From contig JACKCF010000002.1 of assembly GCA_020634165.1 (NCBI GenBank), positions 496,001 to 560,000 on the forward strand: a stretch of DNA of 64,000 nucleotides, written 5' to 3'. The position numbers and the translations under genes are program-made. The notes below the pieces were generated by a model. That model saw only the letters and a program-made list of their open reading frames with translations, was not told the origin of the DNA and made no database searches. Source of the DNA: Anaerolineaceae bacterium. Lineage in GTDB: Bacteria > Chloroflexota > Anaerolineae > Aggregatilineales > Phototrophicaceae. Shown here piece by piece: positions 40,943-49,601 of this stretch. Numbering within the stretch: position 1 is the first letter of the stretch; each line of letters begins with the position of its first letter.

Positions 40943-43099
40943 ATGACGCAACCAAAACGAACTTTTGCAATTGGCTTTGCCCTGGTGGGGTTGATTTGTG
41001 TTCTACTTGGTACGATGCTGCTAATGCCCGTTACCGTTGTGGCCCAGGATGCACAGGGCACGGAATACGCCAGCATCAAAGACTGTAATGACTGCCATCG
41101 GCGCGTTGGCAATAACTTTGAAACAACCGCCCACGCCATGAGCATGTTCGAGCCGGAAGACTACCCGGAAGCAGTCGTCGCTGATTTTTCCGTTGGCGAT
41201 GACGAGCGTATGTTCACCTTCCCGGAAGAGACCGAGGCGCGGCCTTTCACCCTGGAAGATGTCGCTTTCGTGGTCGGTTCCGGCCAGATGGCACAGCGCT
41301 TTGTCGTTGATGTCGGCGAGAAGGACTATCGTGTTCTGCCTGCTGAGTGGAACGTCGAAGAAGGCGCGTGGCAGGCCCTGGAATTGCCAAATGGCGATAG
41401 CTGGGCGGAAAACTGCGCGTCCTGCCATGCGACGGGCTACGATGCCGAAACGCATGAATACTCAGAAGTATCGGTGACGTGTGAAGCCTGTCACGGCCCT
41501 GGCCTCAACCATGTGGAAACCGCCGATGACGCAGGCAGCAGCATCAACGATGAAGAAGAAGTGGCCATCCTGGCAGCTATCACCATCATTCCAGAACCGA
41601 CCGCATGCAGTAGTTGTCACTCGCAGCCGATGGATGGCGCCACCTGGGTCGATCCGATTCATCAGAGCATTGGCGCTTATGATGCGTGGTTGGGTTCGCC
41701 GCATGCGCATATGACGGATGTTGCGCTCGCGGATGATGTCGATGAAAATGCCGACCCCGATGCCGCCCCGTCAGAATCGTATGTGTCGCCTTATGCCCTG
41801 GATTGCGCGGGCTGCCATGCGATGCACAGCGAAGATGAAGTTCACCAGCATCTGCTGACGATTGATACCTCCGAGGGCCTGTGCCTGAACTGCCATGACA
41901 GCAATGCGGGTGACCTGATGGCAGGTGCATCTATCGTCGAGAATGTGGTTGGCTTGGCTTCCGCCCATCATGAGCAGGGCCTGGAATGTGAGTCCTGCCA
42001 TAATCCGCACTCGGTGCAATCTGTGCCGGAAGATGTGACGCTGCAAACCGCCTGTACCGAATGCCATACGGACTTGACACAGAGCGCTATTCGCGGCTTT
42101 GTCGATGGGGCGCAGCAGCGGGTGGCCACACGGCTGACGCACATCGAAGACAACATGGACGAGAATACGCCGGAATGGGTATCGACCATCGTCACGACCA
42201 TTCACGAAGATGGCAGTGGCGGTATCCACAACTTTGCCTATATCTCGCGCTTGCTGAATGCTGCCGAGACCAACCTGGGCATTCTGGAAGCGGCTCCGGC
42301 TGAGATCGTGCCCATTGTCGCGGCCTCTGATCCAGCGGAATGTACCGAATGCCATGCCGATGTCCACGAAGTCTGGCAGGATTCCCCACATGCGAATGCT
42401 TCACTTGGCGAAAACTTCCTGGATGCTTATGCCGCCAGCGGCCAGCCTTCTTACTGTATGAGCTGCCACGCTTCAGGGTATGACCCGAATACACAGCGCT
42501 ATGTTTTTGAAGGCGTCGTATGCAGTACCTGCCACGTTCTGGACGAAGGCGCGGAACATCCGCCTGGACCGATGCCGATTGCCAGTTCGTCTGAGGCCTG
42601 TGGGCGCTGCCACAGCGGCGAACATTCACCGGAATACAATGAGTGGCTTGTCAGCGATCACAGCAACTTTAACGTCGACTGTGTGGATTGCCACGTCGCG
42701 CATGATAACAGCCTGCGCCTGGGTGGCATCAACGAAACCTGCGCCGACTGCCACGAAAACGCGATGAATGACGAAATCCACATGGGCGAAGACATGAATT
42801 GTGTCGACTGCCATATGACGCGCATTGAGGACGAAGGCGCGGTTGTCCATCATACGATGTTCTTCGATCCGCAGACCTGCGCGGAGTGTCATGGCAATAT
42901 TCATGATCTGCAATCCGACCCAACCCGTAATCTGTCTGTGGAAGAGCAACAGGTCGTTGCCCAGATGGAAACTGAGATCACGTCGCTGGAAGAAAAAGCC
43001 GAGACAAACCTGCAATCCGGCATCGTCGGTGGCGCAGTCGGTGCGCTCGTACTGGTGATCTTCCTGTTCATTGCCGTGAGATTGGGGAGAATGAGATGA
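40943..43099 (+). CDS. Hexadecaheme cytochrome c, membrane-anchored
   Basis: The 718-aa protein has a signal peptide (residues 1-34, cleavage near VVAQD), sixteen CXXCH heme-binding motifs and a C-terminal membrane helix (GGAVGALVLVIFLFIAVRL). The motifs fall into two comparable octaheme halves: hemes 1-8 and 9-16 share flanks such as CHATGYDAETHEYSEVSVTCEACH against CHASGYDPNTQRYVFEGVVCSTCH. Some segments recall octaheme and pentaheme nitrite or hydroxylamine-type cytochromes, but no CXXCK active-site motif is present, arguing for electron transfer rather than catalysis. AAGGAGG lies 5 bases before ATG 40943. It overlaps the ferredoxin subunit gene by ATGA. A role as the periplasmic or surface end of a quinone-linked complex is inferred. 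Confidence 0.93.
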   Translation: MTQPKRTFAIGFALVGLICVLLGTMLLMPVTVVAQDAQGTEYASIKDCNDCHRRVGNNFETTAHAMSMFEPEDYPEAVVADFSVGDDERMFTFPEETEARPFTLEDVAFVVGSGQMAQRFVVDVGEKDYRVLPAEWNVEEGAWQALELPNGDSWAENCASCHATGYDAETHEYSEVSVTCEACHGPGLNHVETADDAGSSINDEEEVAILAAITIIPEPTACSSCHSQPMDGATWVDPIHQSIGAYDAWLGSPHAHMTDVALADDVDENADPDAAPSESYVSPYALDCAGCHAMHSEDEVHQHLLTIDTSEGLCLNCHDSNAGDLMAGASIVENVVGLASAHHEQGLECESCHNPHSVQSVPEDVTLQTACTECHTDLTQSAIRGFVDGAQQRVATRLTHIEDNMDENTPEWVSTIVTTIHEDGSGGIHNFAYISRLLNAAETNLGILEAAPAEIVPIVAASDPAECTECHADVHEVWQDSPHANASLGENFLDAYAASGQPSYCMSCHASGYDPNTQRYVFEGVVCSTCHVLDEGAEHPPGPMPIASSSEACGRCHSGEHSPEYNEWLVSDHSNFNVDCVDCHVAHDNSLRLGGINETCADCHENAMNDEIHMGEDMNCVDCHMTRIEDEGAVVHHTMFFDPQTCAECHGNIHDLQSDPTRNLSVEEQQVVAQMETEITSLEEKAETNLQSGIVGGAVGALVLVIFLFIAVRLGRMR

Positions 43100-43929
43100 G
43101 TACCAACCAGGCGACAGACACATCCCAAGAAGTAACAGCACCCAATACCCGCCCTATGACGCGGCGCGAGTTCCTGCTGCTGATCGGCGGGTTGGGTGTG
43201 GGCATCGTGGCTGCGGAGCAAATCTGGCGCTGGTTTATGGCGATCAATGATCCGCTTGCCCAGGCCGAGCATGGTCCGGTCGAAGGGCCATACTGGGCGA
43301 TGGCAATCGACCTGCAAGCGTGCATCGGCTGTGAACGTTGTGTGCATGCCTGTCAGGCGACCAACGACACCGCTGAAGGCCATCTGTGGAATGTATTGCT
43401 ACAGGATGATACGACCTTCAGCAAGCCGGTGTTCATCACGCGGCCCTGTATGCACTGCGAACATGCCCCCTGCGTCGATGTCTGCCCAGTGCAGGCGACC
43501 TACCATCGCGAAGATGGGCTGGTTGCGATGGACTACGACCGCTGCATCGGCTGCCGCTACTGCATGGTGGCCTGCCCGTATGGTGTGCGCGTTTTTAACT
43601 GGGAAGACAACACGGCGGAAAATCCCTCAGCACCGACATGGGGCGAGCCGGAGATTCCGCGCAGACCGCGCGGCGTGGTCGAAAAATGTACATTCTGTGC
43701 CCATCGGCTGGATAGCGCTGCTGAACGCGGCCTGACGCCTGGTATCGACCGCGCGGCGACCCCGGCCTGCTGCAACGTCTGCCCAACAGAGGCGCGCGTC
43801 TTTGGCGATCTGAAAGACCCCAACAGTCCGGTGTCGAAGGCACTGGAAGGTCGGCAGGTGGTGGTGCTGCGCAGTGAACTGGGCACCAACCCGCGCGTGT
43901 TTTACCTGCTGCCGACAGAAGAAGCGTAG
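43096..43929 (+). CDS. Tat-exported four-cluster ferredoxin subunit (PsrB/NrfC/HybA type)
   Basis: The 277-aa protein has a Tat-like signal (TRREFLLLIGGLGVGIVAAEQ, residues 22-42). Four cysteine sets for [4Fe-4S] clusters follow: CIGCERCVHACQ, CMHCEHAPCVDVCP, CIGCRYCMVACP and CTFCAHRLD...CCNVCPT. It is the electron-wiring subunit of a CISM-type complex, linking the membrane NrfD-like subunit to the multiheme cytochrome. It overlaps the cytochrome gene by 4 bases and precedes the NrfD gene by 12. No molybdopterin catalytic subunit is found next to it, unlike polysulfide, tetrathionate or formate enzymes. Confidence 0.93.
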   Translation: MSTNQATDTSQEVTAPNTRPMTRREFLLLIGGLGVGIVAAEQIWRWFMAINDPLAQAEHGPVEGPYWAMAIDLQACIGCERCVHACQATNDTAEGHLWNVLLQDDTTFSKPVFITRPCMHCEHAPCVDVCPVQATYHREDGLVAMDYDRCIGCRYCMVACPYGVRVFNWEDNTAENPSAPTWGEPEIPRRPRGVVEKCTFCAHRLDSAAERGLTPGIDRAATPACCNVCPTEARVFGDLKDPNSPVSKALEGRQVVVLRSELGTNPRVFYLLPTEEA

Positions 43930-43941
43930 GAGGCGATCATC

Positions 43942-45147
43942 ATGATAAGACGTGGCAATTTGTTCTGGATGTGGATCGCCCTGCTGGTGGTCGTGATCGC
44001 TGTTGGCCTGTTCACTGCCTTCATGATTTTCAGTCAGGGGCTGGGTATCACCAATATGCGTGATGATGCTCCCTGGGGCGTGTGGATCGTGCTCGATCTG
44101 TCGTGCATCGGGTTGGGCGCTGGGGCTTTCACCATCTCGGCGATTACCTACCTGCTCGGACGGGAACAGTATCAATCCCTGGCGAGGGTGGCGGTGTTTG
44201 TCGGCCTGCTGGGGTACAGTGGCGCGCTGATGGCGCTCATCATGGATATTGGCCGACCGGATCGCTTCTGGCATGGGTGGGTGTACTGGAATAACCACTC
44301 CATGCTGTGGGAAGTCACCATGTGCATCACGCTGTACTTCAGTGTGCTGACGCTGGAAGTGTTCCCGCTGGTGGTGGAGCATCCCTTCTTTAATCGCTGG
44401 GGATGGCTGCAACGCTTCGCCCATCGTATTCACCACTTTGCGCCAATCCTGGCGATCATCGGCCTGTGCCTGTCGCTGCTGCATCAATCCAGCCTGGGCG
44501 CGACCTACGGCGTGGTGATTGGTCGTTCGGCCTTGTGGCGCTCGACGATGCCCTTGCTGTTCATCGTCAGTGCGGCGGCGGTCGGTATGGCCTTCACCGT
44601 GCATCTGACGCTGATCGTGCAGTGGTTCAAGCGCAAAGAGATCGTGCCCAGCCATGTGCTGTTTGAAATTGGCCAGATCGCAGGCGGCGTGCTCCTGTTC
44701 TACCTGTACATGCGCTTCTGGGATACGACCGCAGGCACCTATGGCTATGTTCCGGGCCGCAGTGAAGCGGAAAATGTGCTCATCAATGGCGAGTTCGCGG
44801 TGACGTTCTGGGCCTGGGAGATGATCCTGGGCGGCGTGGTCGCGGCGGCGCTGCTGATCCGCGCGCGCATGGTCCAGAGTGTGACGGCACTGCTGGTGGG
44901 CAGTGGTCTGGCAATGGCCGGACTGGTGGTCAATCGCTGGCATACGACCATGCTGGCTTTCACCCAACCACTGAGTGAAAATCCGCCCGTTACGCTGCCG
45001 CTTGGCGACCCCTACACCCCAGCCCTGACCGAATGGCTGACGGTGCTGGGTGTGCTCGGCATTCTGGCGCTGATCTTTAGCCTGGGTATGCGCTTCTTGC
45101 CTGCTTACAATCCAGTGTCATCGACGCCGGAAGAGGCCCACGCATAG
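43942..45147 (+). CDS. NrfD/PsrC-type quinone-interacting membrane subunit
   Basis: The 401-aa protein has about ten hydrophobic segments and the NrfD/PsrC pattern: PWGVWIVLDLSCIGLGAGAFTISAITYLLGREQYQSLAR, ALIMDIGRPDRFWHGWVYWNNHSMLWEVTMCITLYF, IGLCLSLLHQSSLGATYGV and GNRWHTTMLAF-like VVNRWHTTMLAF. These proteins bind menaquinone and pass electrons to the ferredoxin subunit, sometimes with proton translocation. It closes the operon and is followed by a hairpin terminator at 45171-45202. The cytochrome/ferredoxin/NrfD set resembles alternative-complex-III-like and Qrc-like modules in part, but their other subunits are absent. Confidence 0.93.
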   Translation: MIRRGNLFWMWIALLVVVIAVGLFTAFMIFSQGLGITNMRDDAPWGVWIVLDLSCIGLGAGAFTISAITYLLGREQYQSLARVAVFVGLLGYSGALMALIMDIGRPDRFWHGWVYWNNHSMLWEVTMCITLYFSVLTLEVFPLVVEHPFFNRWGWLQRFAHRIHHFAPILAIIGLCLSLLHQSSLGATYGVVIGRSALWRSTMPLLFIVSAAAVGMAFTVHLTLIVQWFKRKEIVPSHVLFEIGQIAGGVLLFYLYMRFWDTTAGTYGYVPGRSEAENVLINGEFAVTFWAWEMILGGVVAAALLIRARMVQSVTALLVGSGLAMAGLVVNRWHTTMLAFTQPLSENPPVTLPLGDPYTPALTEWLTVLGVLGILALIFSLGMRFLPAYNPVSSTPEEAHA

Positions 45148-45170
45148 GTTAAGATGCGAACAATAGCAGT

Positions 45171-45202
45171 AAATAGGGCGTAGATTAGTCTCCGCCCTAT
45201 TT
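45171..45202 (+). terminator. Terminator of the cytochrome/NrfD operon
   Basis: AAATAGGGCG and CGCCCTATTT form a perfect 10-bp stem with a 12-base loop, 23 bases after the NrfD stop. Confidence 0.65.
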
Positions 45203-45220
45203 GCACCCCAACGGGCTCTT

Positions 45221-45268
45221 CGACCCCCTTCCTCGGTCCTTCTCCTATAAAATAGAAGATGCCTTTCT
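45221..45268. repeat. Three-armed repeat, half copy D
   Basis: CGACCCCCTTCCTCGGTCCT, a weakened TCCTTC/GAAGA hairpin and GATGCCTTTCT match the left half of copies A-C. The second hairpin and the GGGGTGGGGTTT arm are missing, so this is a decayed or truncated copy. Confidence 0.6.
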
Positions 45269-45450
45269 AAATAATTGAACCTAATATTGAGGTTCTTCTT
45301 CTGCCAATTTCGTCGCCGCGCTGCAAAGGCTGATCCCTGTAGGCTGATGGCTGAGCGCCCAGATTGGTATTAACCAATGGGCTTTACAACAGTTGCCATA
45401 TGAATAGACTGGAATCATTAGCAGCACACATCACGGGGAATTTGTTGAAA

Positions 45451-45475
45451 GCCGCATCTGATGCGGCTCCTCTTT
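45451..45475 (+). terminator. Terminator-like hairpin upstream of the MFS gene
   Basis: GCCGCAT and ATGCGGC with a 3-base loop precede TCCTCTTTT. It lies about 50 bases before the MFS start codon and could be an attenuator in its leader. Confidence 0.45.
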
Positions 45476-45524
45476 TGTTTGAGGACGTGGTTGCCAACCC
45501 GCAGGACCATTTTTAAGGAACTTC

Positions 45525-46805
45525 ATGTCTACAACCACGCTAACCCTTCGCAGCCGTGTTATTGACCGATCCCCTTTCTTCTATGGATGGGTGATCTGGC
45601 TGGTGGCGACCGTTGGCTTGATCGCAACATCACCGGGGCAGTCGTTCTCGGTTTCGCTGTTCAATGACCATTTCATCGCAGATTTTGCTATGACGCGCAC
45701 GGATGTTTCCGGCTTGTTTGGTCTGGGGACCTTCATCGCCTCTCTCAGCCTGACCTGGGTTGGGCGGCAGATGGACCGTTATGGCAGTCGCCGTGTAGGA
45801 ACCATTGTGTTGATCGCCTTCGCGGCGGTGCTGATGTCCCTCTCGGTGATTATCACCGGGCCGCTGACGCTGTTCTTCGCCTTCTTTGCGATTCGCTTTT
45901 TGGGGCAGGGGGCGCTGGGGCTGGTCAGTACGACGTCCATCGCGCGCTGGTGGGAAGAAAAACGCGGTTGGGTGATCGGGCTGTCGCTAGTCGGGTTCGC
46001 TTTGTGGCAGGGCGTCTACATGACGCTGCTGCAATCGCTGATTGATACCTATGGCTGGCGTACCACCTGGATTTTCCTGGGGGTGGCCATCGTGCTGACT
46101 GTGCTGCCGATGTGGTGGTTTTTTATGCGCGATACGCCGGAGCAGTACGGTCTGCTGCCGGATGGTGCCACGCCCAAATCGGCGGAAGAATCAGAAGCAG
46201 AGGCAGAAGTATCCTTAGCCAATAGCTGGCGCTTAAAAGAAGCCATGCGCACAGTGCTGTTCTGGATATTCATCCTGGGACGCATCATGCCAGCGGCTTT
46301 CGGCACAGGCTTGATCTTTCATCAGGTGTCGATTTTTAGTGAGATGGGCTACAGCGCGGAAGTGGTCGCGCAGGCGTTTGGCATCACCTCGATTGTGAGC
46401 GCGATAACGACCATCATCCTGGGCCGTATCATCAGCCGCTTGCCACGCGCCAGTATGGCGATGGCCTTCCAGCTATTTATCCTGGGCGGTGCCATGTTCC
46501 TGGCGATGCACGTCACCCAGGACTGGATGCTGTGGGTTTATACCATCCTGATGGGCATTATGATCGGCTGCGGCGGCACCTTCGATGGCACGGTATGGGC
46601 CGATTTGTTTGGGCGACATTACCTGGGTGAAATTCGCGGGTTTGCTTCGACGGCACTGGTGGCGGGTACCTCAGTCGGGCCGATTTTGTTCGGACTGAGT
46701 TTTGATACCTTCGGCAGTTATGATACGGTGCTGTGGGTCGGTATCCTGGCGGTGACCATCCCCATGATCCTGAGCCTGTTTATGACCAAACCTCGGCGGC
46801 GCTAA
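45525..46805 (+). CDS. MFS transporter (OFA/monocarboxylate-type)
   Basis: The 426-aa protein has twelve predicted membrane segments. The loop motif GRQMDRYGSRRVG between segments 2 and 3 is the MFS signature, and RWWEEKRGWVIGLSLVGFALWQGVYM is typical of the oxalate/formate antiporter and monocarboxylate porter group. A charged central loop (EQYGLLPDGATPKSAEESEAEAEV) separates the halves. It stands alone between two terminators. Likely substrates are organic or sugar acids; the direction of transport is unknown. Confidence 0.88.
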   Translation: MSTTTLTLRSRVIDRSPFFYGWVIWLVATVGLIATSPGQSFSVSLFNDHFIADFAMTRTDVSGLFGLGTFIASLSLTWVGRQMDRYGSRRVGTIVLIAFAAVLMSLSVIITGPLTLFFAFFAIRFLGQGALGLVSTTSIARWWEEKRGWVIGLSLVGFALWQGVYMTLLQSLIDTYGWRTTWIFLGVAIVLTVLPMWWFFMRDTPEQYGLLPDGATPKSAEESEAEAEVSLANSWRLKEAMRTVLFWIFILGRIMPAAFGTGLIFHQVSIFSEMGYSAEVVAQAFGITSIVSAITTIILGRIISRLPRASMAMAFQLFILGGAMFLAMHVTQDWMLWVYTILMGIMIGCGGTFDGTVWADLFGRHYLGEIRGFASTALVAGTSVGPILFGLSFDTFGSYDTVLWVGILAVTIPMILSLFMTKPRRR

Positions 46806-46832
46806 ACTCTGCACAATAATCAGAAAGACAGA

Positions 46833-46856
46833 GGGCGCAGAAACCTGCGCCCTTTT
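46833..46856. terminator. Bidirectional intrinsic terminator
   Basis: GGGCGCAG and CTGCGCCC form a perfect 8-bp stem with loop AAAC, followed by TTTT. It separates the convergent MFS and beta-mannosidase genes. Confidence 0.85.
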
Positions 46857-46864
46857 GCATTTTG

Positions 46865-49336
46865 TTATGAGGATGTGGTGTAGGTGTGGTACAGGCTGCC
46901 GACGTCCAGCTTCTTCGCCAGGTCAGTGACAGACATAGCGGCTGGTGTGACTACCCGCAGCGTGACGGGCTGGTCGGCTTGCAGGTCGATGAAGTTATCG
47001 CTGAATTGGGCATCCGGCAGTGACAGCCAGACATACAGCGCCGGAGCCTGTGCCGTCAGCGTGACATCGTAGTTGCTGGCATCAACAGCGCTGATGGCGA
47101 CATCAATCTGCGGGTCCAGGAAGAGCATGTGCTTGGGCCTCCCGAACAGGACGAGGTTGTTCGATACGCGCTCACCATCGACCATCAGGTCGAGGTAGAC
47201 GAGCAGATTGCGCGCGGTGTACTCAGCGAGCTGCTCGGAAAGATCGAGCGTGGTCACGTGCGTATTATTGATGGCACGTGCTACTGTCTCGATTTCGCCG
47301 CGTGTGATGGCCTTGCCCGCCACGTCCGTCACAGTATAAACGACTGTCGCGGCGACATCGGCTGTGGTGTCGTTGGTAACGTGAATATCGACGGTACCAG
47401 CACCCGTATCTTCCACGCCGGAAACCAGCAGCGGTTGATAGAAGCGGCGCGCCATATAGTTCAGGGCTTTCCAGCGACCACGCCAGTCAATTGATGCCCA
47501 ACTGGGCGCAGGCCACATATCATTAAGCTGCCAGTAGAGCGTACCCATTGTGCGCGGCATATTGCGCCGCCAGTGCTCGACAGCATATTTCATGGCCATG
47601 CCCTGCAAAATCTGGCTCAACCACAGCAAATTGTCGAAGCCATCTGGCAGTTGATACCAATCCAGCATGTAGTGAATGATGGTCCCGTTACCGATCTGGC
47701 TGCGCTGGTGATGCTCCATCACATAGCTGGTGATATTGCGATCTTCCGGCGCGGAAAATTCATTGGCCGTTGCTGGTTCCGGGAAGGACTGGAAACCGAA
47801 TTCACTGCAAAAACGATCCTGGCGTGTGCGATACCACTCAAAAGGTTCTTTGCCGTGCCAGACAGACCACAGGTGCGTATCGCCAACGGTCTGGTCGTAG
47901 GGGTCAAGTTCATTGCCTGGGCTGTGTGGGGAGGCCTGCCAGTAATCGCGCTGCGGGTCATATTCCGCGACAACATCGCCCAGCAAGTCACGGAACAGTT
48001 TATGATAGTCATCCCAGCCGACTGACTTTACCCAGGACGGGTCCATCATGCCCTGCTCGATTTCGTTGTTGCCGCACCACATCGCCAGCGAGGCGTGATG
48101 CCGCACACGGCGCACATTGTCGATGGCTTCCGCACGAACATTGGCCATCCAGTCGTCGTTGAACGAGGGATAGACACCGCAGGCGAAGATAAAGTCGTGC
48201 CAGATGGCAATGCCGTATTCATCGCACAGATCATAGAAGCTGTCATCCTCATAGATGCCCCCGCCCCACAGGCGCAGCATGTTCATGTTGGTGTCAGCCG
48301 CCCCTTTGACGAAAACATCCAGGAATTCCCGATTGGGCACCGAGGGATAGGGGCTGGCGGGAATCCAGTTGGCCCCTTTGGCGAAGAAGGGCACACCATT
48401 GCAGCTAAAGAACATGGCGCGGCCCCACGCATCTTCCGGTGTTTCCAGCCTGAGAACGCGCAGGCCAATGCGCTTATCGAGCGTATCCAGCAGGGTTTCA
48501 TCGGCAAATAGCTGAACTTTGACATCGTAGAGCGGCTGCTCACCCAGGCCATTGACCCACCACAGCTTTGGATCACTCACAGTGAGGTTGATCTCGGCGC
48601 TGTCGCCCGTGAGGTCAACAGTGGTTTCGCTGATATTTGCGCCATCGAGCGAAAGCGTCACTTTGGCGCTCAGGTCAGCATTGGCGAGCGACTCTGCCTG
48701 GAGCTTGATGGACAGATCAACCACATTTTCGCCGTGATCCTGCATGATGAGCACATCGTCGATGCGAGCCGTGTTATAGGCGACCAGTTCAATATCACGC
48801 CAGATGCCTGCTGTCGGCATCTTCGGACCCCAGTCCCAGCCGTAGTTGCAAGGCTCTTTGCGTATCCAGGCGCCGCTGTTGACGCGCATGGGTTCTACCC
48901 AGCCGGCCATTTCGCCCATTGTTTCGTCCATATAACGGGCGTATTCCATTGGCGAACGGAAGGCGATGCTCAGGGTATTGTCGCCAGCTTTGAGCAGGTC
49001 CTTCACGTCAAATTCGTAAGTGCGGAACATATTCTCGGTTTTGGCAATTTCTGTGCCATTGAGCGTGAGCGTGGCAATCGTATCCAGCCCGTGACAGCGC
49101 AGCAGGACAGCATCGTAGGCCAGCAGAGCGTCTTCCACCTTGAATGTGCGCGTATAGGTCCAATCGGCTTCGCCGATCCAGCTCTGAAGGCGCTCGTTAT
49201 CGCGGTAGAAGGGGTCCGGGATAGCACCTGCCGCCAGCAGATCAGTGTGAACACAGCCAGGAACGGTCGCTGCATAAAAGGTATCGGTCTCTGTCTGGTT
49301 AAGTCGCCAGGAGCCGTTGAGACTTTGTATAAACAT
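46865..49336 (-). CDS. GH2 beta-mannosidase
   Basis: The 823-aa protein has the GH2 order: sugar-binding jelly roll (LNGSWRLNQTETDTFYAATVPGCVHTDLLAAGAIPDPFYRDNE), immunoglobulin-like domains and a TIM barrel. The barrel carries the acid/base glutamate in WCGNNEIEQGM (near residue 425) and the nucleophile in CSEFGFQSFPEPAT (near 512). GVPFFAKGANWIPASPYPSV is a beta-mannosidase hallmark that separates it from beta-galactosidases and glucuronidases. Length and order fit the family. There is no signal peptide, so it releases mannose from imported manno-oligosaccharides or N-glycan fragments. It is a single-gene unit with a terminator at 46833-46856. Confidence 0.94.
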   Translation of the reverse strand: MFIQSLNGSWRLNQTETDTFYAATVPGCVHTDLLAAGAIPDPFYRDNERLQSWIGEADWTYTRTFKVEDALLAYDAVLLRCHGLDTIATLTLNGTEIAKTENMFRTYEFDVKDLLKAGDNTLSIAFRSPMEYARYMDETMGEMAGWVEPMRVNSGAWIRKEPCNYGWDWGPKMPTAGIWRDIELVAYNTARIDDVLIMQDHGENVVDLSIKLQAESLANADLSAKVTLSLDGANISETTVDLTGDSAEINLTVSDPKLWWVNGLGEQPLYDVKVQLFADETLLDTLDKRIGLRVLRLETPEDAWGRAMFFSCNGVPFFAKGANWIPASPYPSVPNREFLDVFVKGAADTNMNMLRLWGGGIYEDDSFYDLCDEYGIAIWHDFIFACGVYPSFNDDWMANVRAEAIDNVRRVRHHASLAMWCGNNEIEQGMMDPSWVKSVGWDDYHKLFRDLLGDVVAEYDPQRDYWQASPHSPGNELDPYDQTVGDTHLWSVWHGKEPFEWYRTRQDRFCSEFGFQSFPEPATANEFSAPEDRNITSYVMEHHQRSQIGNGTIIHYMLDWYQLPDGFDNLLWLSQILQGMAMKYAVEHWRRNMPRTMGTLYWQLNDMWPAPSWASIDWRGRWKALNYMARRFYQPLLVSGVEDTGAGTVDIHVTNDTTADVAATVVYTVTDVAGKAITRGEIETVARAINNTHVTTLDLSEQLAEYTARNLLVYLDLMVDGERVSNNLVLFGRPKHMLFLDPQIDVAISAVDASNYDVTLTAQAPALYVWLSLPDAQFSDNFIDLQADQPVTLRVVTPAAMSVTDLAKKLDVGSLYHTYTTSS

Positions 49337-49601
49337 GGGTGTCAGCTTTCTATAGGCATTGGTTTCAAAACACTAAGTGCAGCCGTTTTTCAGGACACCA
49401 TTATGCCGCAAATCATCCCCGCTGACAGGTGCAAACACGTGACAAAAATCACTTAAACGAGTGCCCAAAAGTGTTTTGAGATGACACATCAAGATCACGC
49501 ATCGCACGCTCATTTTTGGGATGGTTGTTTGGGAAAACGGCTTAGAACTAGCACCTATGCAATAAGGTGATGCTTGGCAGACAGCATCTGCAGAGGGTGT
49601 G

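Larger units (their letters stand above)
45148..45524. other. Intergenic region with terminator, repeat fragment and hairpins
   Basis: The gap holds the cytochrome-operon terminator, repeat copy D, an ATTGGT/ACCAAT hairpin near 45363 and a GCCGCAT/ATGCGGC hairpin at 45451. No gene was recognised. Confidence 0.45.

Noticed and set aside
40943..43099. Calling the multiheme protein an NrfA-type nitrite reductase or octaheme hydroxylamine-type enzyme
   Set aside because: No CXXCK lysine-ligated heme motif and twice the expected heme number; no catalytic evidence.
43627..44967. 446-codon open frame antisense to the ferredoxin and NrfD genes
   Set aside because: It lies opposite well-supported membrane and Fe-S genes, is His/Gln/Arg-rich as expected from reversing Val/Ala/Leu-rich codons, and shows no family motif.
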